Shown here one piece after another: positions 61,716-64,000 of a stretch of 64,000 nt of DNA (within the stretch, counting starts at the first letter, position 1; each line of letters opens with the position of its first letter). The notes beneath the pieces were generated by a model. It was not told the origin of the DNA, ran no database searches, and worked only from the letters and a program-made list of their open reading frames with translations. This DNA comes from a bacterium EF100-94H03 bin56 (GTDB taxonomy: Bacteria; Pseudomonadota; Alphaproteobacteria; SP197). Made by a program: the position numbers and the translations under genes. The stretch covers positions 1-64,000 of the forward strand of contig MPMV01000001.1 in NCBI GenBank assembly GCA_002238685.1, read 5' to 3'.

Positions 61716-62816
61716 TCAGGTCACAAGCGCTCCGGTTTCAGTATCGAAGATCATCACGTCCCGCGGATCGAGGCTGAAGCATGCGTGTTCACCCGGCGTC
61801 ATCCGGGTCTCCGGGGGCGCCAGTGCCTGCAGTGTCACATCCCCTGTCACGATGGAGAGGATGGATCTCTCTCCGAGGTATTCGTTGATCACAATCTTGC
61901 CGCCAATCGTCGCTCCGTCATCGCAAAGATGAAGGTTCTGTGGCCGGATGCCCACCATGAATTTGCGCCCGCCATGGGCATCGAGACCCGGTACGCGCTC
62001 TGCGGCTACGTCAAAGACGAGATCCGCACCGGTCGCATGGAGCCGGGTGGACCCCGCGTGATCGCATCGTTCCACCGGGATGAAGGTCGTCGGCGGTTCA
62101 CCGATGAAGTCGGCGACGAACATGTTGGCCGGACGGTTGTAGAGCGCGTTGCGGTCGCCAACCTGCTGAAGTTCGGCATTCGACATCACGGCAACCCTGT
62201 CCGCCAGCGCCAGTGCCTCCACCTGATCGTGGGTGACATAGATCATGGTGCGCCGAAGTTCCTGGTGAAGCCGCTTGAGGTCAAACAACATCTGAAACTT
62301 GAGGTGGGCATCGAGATGGCTCATCACCTCGTCGAGAATGAACACCGCCGGTTCGCGGATCAGTGCCCGGCCCAGGCTGACACGCTGCTGCTGGCCGCCA
62401 GAGAGCACTGGCGGCTTGGCCGACAGGATTTCGGTGATGCGCAGGAGTTCCGCCAGTTCCCGGGCACGGCGGCGCCTGTCTGCAGGAGGAACGCCGCGCA
62501 CCTCGAGAGGAAAGGCGAGATTCTCCTCGACGGTGAAATTTGGATAGAGGGCGTAGGTCTCGAAGGCCATGGCCACGTTGCGTTCCCTGGGTTCGAGATC
62601 GTTGACGCGCACCTCGTCGAAGTGGATGTCGCCGGAGGTGATCGGTTCAAGGCCGACGATCATGCGCAGTGTCGACGTCTTGCCGCATCCGGATGGCCCC
62701 AGCAATGCCATGAATTCACCATTGGGCACCGCGAGGTCGAGGTCGCGCACCGCGTGAACGCCCATCCGTCCGGTTCCGTAGATCTTGTTGACCTTGCTCA
62801 GTGTCACGTTCGACAT
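61716..62816 (-). CDS. ABC transporter ATP-binding protein (MalK/UgpC-like)
   Basis: A 366-residue CUT1-type ATPase. Walker A is GPSGCGKTST (residues 40-49), the signature LSGGQQQRVSLGRAL, Walker B VFILDEVMSHLD (Glu followed by Val-Met where others have Pro-Leu) and switch His in YVTHDQVEA. The C-terminal OB-type regulatory domain has FMVGIRPQNLHL. It overlaps nothing but lies one base from the next ATPase. The two paralogues probably form a heterodimer. Confidence 0.92.
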   Translation of the reverse strand: MSNVTLSKVNKIYGTGRMGVHAVRDLDLAVPNGEFMALLGPSGCGKTSTLRMIVGLEPITSGDIHFDEVRVNDLEPRERNVAMAFETYALYPNFTVEENLAFPLEVRGVPPADRRRRARELAELLRITEILSAKPPVLSGGQQQRVSLGRALIREPAVFILDEVMSHLDAHLKFQMLFDLKRLHQELRRTMIYVTHDQVEALALADRVAVMSNAELQQVGDRNALYNRPANMFVADFIGEPPTTFIPVERCDHAGSTRLHATGADLVFDVAAERVPGLDAHGGRKFMVGIRPQNLHLCDDGATIGGKIVINEYLGERSILSIVTGDVTLQALAPPETRMTPGEHACFSLDPRDVMIFDTETGALVT

Positions 62817-62817
62817 G

Positions 62818-63912
62818 TCACAACAGCAGGTTGCGCCCGTCGACTGGGCTGAAGAAGTAGAGGGCTGCGGGGTTCAATGCCAGCGTGACCACCTCACCGT
62901 GGTCGAACGAGCGTTCGGGCCGCGTGAGCGCAGTCAGTCTGACGCCACCGGCATCCACGATCATGACGCCTGTGGAGCCCAGCGCCTCGAAGATGTCGAT
63001 ACGGCCCTCCAGTTCCATGCCCTGGGGGAGTTCATCTGCTGGACGCAGGTGCTGGGGCCTCAGACCGATGGTCACCTGGCGCTGCTGCATCTTCGTCAGG
63101 GCCGCACGGTGGGCCGGCGACACCGGCAGGCGAAGTGATCCGGCGTGGACCTCGAGACGGTCGTCCACGTCGACGAGTTCGGCCCCGATGGCATTGATGG
63201 TCGGCTGACCGAGATGTTCGGCGACAAACAGTGTTGCCGGCTGCTCGAAGAGGTTCCGCGGATTGCCAACCTGGACCAGGTGGCCGCCGTTGCCCATGAC
63301 GGCGATCCTGTCACCCAGCGATAGCGCTTCGGCATAGTCGTGGGTGACGTAGACAGTCGCCACCCGGCGCAGATCTTCCAGGGTATGGAACTGGCTGCGC
63401 AATTCGTGACGGATGCGTGCGTCGAGGTGGCTGATTGGCTCATCAAGCAGGAAGACCTGGGGATCGGCGACCAGAGTGCGTCCAAGGGCGGTGCGCTGTT
63501 TCTGGCCTCCGGAAATTTCTCCGGGCTTGCGCTCAAGCAGCATGTCGATGCGCAACAGGCGCGTCACCTCCCCGACACGCCGCCTGATTTCGTCCTCCGG
63601 AAGACCCCGCGCCTTCAGCGGTGAGGCGATGTTTCGTGCCACGGTCATGTGGGGGTAGAGGGCGTAGCTCTCGAAGGTCATCGCCACATCGCGCCGGTAG
63701 GGAGGAACCCGCGTGACATCGCGGTCACCGACGAGGATGCGCCCGCCATCCGGTGTTTCGAGGCCGGCCACGAGTCGCAGCAACGTGGTCTTGCCAATTC
63801 CGGAGGGACCGACAATGACCAGGAACTCGCCCTCCTCGACGGTGAGCGAGAGATCGTCGATGACCGGAAAGTCCCAGCCCTTGCACAGTCCTTCGATCGC
63901 CAGTCGCGCCAT
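62818..63912 (-). CDS. ABC transporter ATP-binding protein (MalK/UgpC-like)
   Basis: A 364-residue CUT1-type ATPase. Walker A GPSGIGKTTLLR (residues 33-44), signature ISGGQKQRTALGRTL, Walker B VFLLDEPISHLD, His in YVTHDYAEA, and the C-terminal TIGLRPQHLRPADE domain. The start ATG 63912 overlaps the permease stop by one base (TGATG). Its partner ATPase follows one base after its stop. Confidence 0.92.
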   Translation of the reverse strand: MARLAIEGLCKGWDFPVIDDLSLTVEEGEFLVIVGPSGIGKTTLLRLVAGLETPDGGRILVGDRDVTRVPPYRRDVAMTFESYALYPHMTVARNIASPLKARGLPEDEIRRRVGEVTRLLRIDMLLERKPGEISGGQKQRTALGRTLVADPQVFLLDEPISHLDARIRHELRSQFHTLEDLRRVATVYVTHDYAEALSLGDRIAVMGNGGHLVQVGNPRNLFEQPATLFVAEHLGQPTINAIGAELVDVDDRLEVHAGSLRLPVSPAHRAALTKMQQRQVTIGLRPQHLRPADELPQGMELEGRIDIFEALGSTGVMIVDAGGVRLTALTRPERSFDHGEVVTLALNPAALYFFSPVDGRNLLL

Positions 63913-64000
63913 CAGCCCTTGACCACTCCCAGAGACAGTCCGCGCACCATGTAGCGGCGCAGCAGGATGAACAGGGTCACGGGGGGAATCATGGCGATCA
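63912..64000 (-). CDS. C-terminal end of a carbohydrate ABC transporter permease (partial)
   Basis: Only the last 29 codons are in the window, read leftward: IAMIPPVTLFILLRRYMVRG, then LSLGVVKG and TGA at 63914-63912. The pattern RRYMVRGLSLGVVKG is the standard end of MalG/CUT1-type inner-membrane permeases. The remaining gene lies beyond the right edge, presumably with a second permease. Confidence 0.85.
   Translation of the reverse strand, partial: IAMIPPVTLFILLRRYMVRGLSLGVVKG

Overview
The window reads as chromosome of a high-GC alphaproteobacterium, probably a free-living heterotroph of the Rhodospirillales/Rhodobacterales type. This rests on the gene repertoire (fused urease UreAB, TRAP and ABC uptake systems, GMC oxidoreductase, HyuA/HyuB hydantoinase pair, gamma-butyrobetaine-type dioxygenase, malonyl-CoA decarboxylase, many SDRs) and on strong G/C preference at third codon positions. 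No rRNA, tRNA, CRISPR array or complete insertion sequence was found. Genus cannot be decided from the sequence.

Layout. 0-2.3 kb is an accessory edge: the 3' end of a charged-helix protein (possibly a relaxase tail) converges on three overlapping ribbon-helix-helix genes, followed by an AT-rich gap. 2.3-8.4 kb holds a DDAH/arginine-deiminase-type hydrolase, an SDR, an enoyl-CoA hydratase, an ADP-forming acyl-CoA synthetase and an MFS carrier. 8.5-10.9 kb is a two-gene urease (ureAB fusion, ureC) with no maturation genes. 10.9-11.5 kb is a DUF192 gene broken by a tandem duplication. 11.5-18.8 kb is a ten-gene Mrp/Mnh-type cation/proton antiporter operon with a split MrpA, three NuoL/M/N-like subunits and an extra 82-residue membrane protein. 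18.8-20.7 kb is coxG-coxS-coxM without coxL. 21.2-27.3 kb is an IclR regulator, a GMC oxidoreductase and a TRAP transporter whose fused DctQM gene is frameshifted. 27.5-31.8 kb has a lipoprotein hydrolase flanked by a duplicated phosphoribosyltransferase 3' end, then a VOC protein, an MFS carrier and an SDR.

31.9-34.4 kb holds an inositol-monophosphatase/ADP-ribosylglycohydrolase fusion and a HigBA locus with intact antitoxin and broken toxin. 34.9-40.5 kb carries a solute-binding protein, an RraA-like gene, an HpcH aldolase, an AruI-like ThDP decarboxylase and a TauD dioxygenase. It lies between what look like the C-terminal and N-terminal remnants of one decayed PhyH paralogue, so it may be an insertion. 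40.7-46.7 kb is an intact PhyH gene, a KARI-like protein lacking usual catalytic residues, and hyuAB. 46.7-53.6 kb contains a gamma-butyrobetaine-type dioxygenase, a class II aldolase, two SDRs and a DUF1989-MBL-TPR cluster.

53.6-58.9 kb is decaying or foreign: frameshifted malonyl-CoA decarboxylase, a CPA2 antiporter, an unidentified low-GC reading frame, a frameshifted methyltransferase and an integrase stub. 58.9-64 kb is an FAD amine/amino-acid oxidase converging, across a strong terminator, on an ABC importer operon running off the right edge.

How the genes work together: most of the window is uptake and catabolism of small nitrogenous and organic acids. Guanidino and urea chemistry recurs (DDAH-type hydrolase, urease, AruI-like decarboxylase, urea-carboxylase-associated protein). 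Several genes carry single-base frameshifts, so either this lineage is losing accessory genes or the assembly has residual indel errors; reads would decide.
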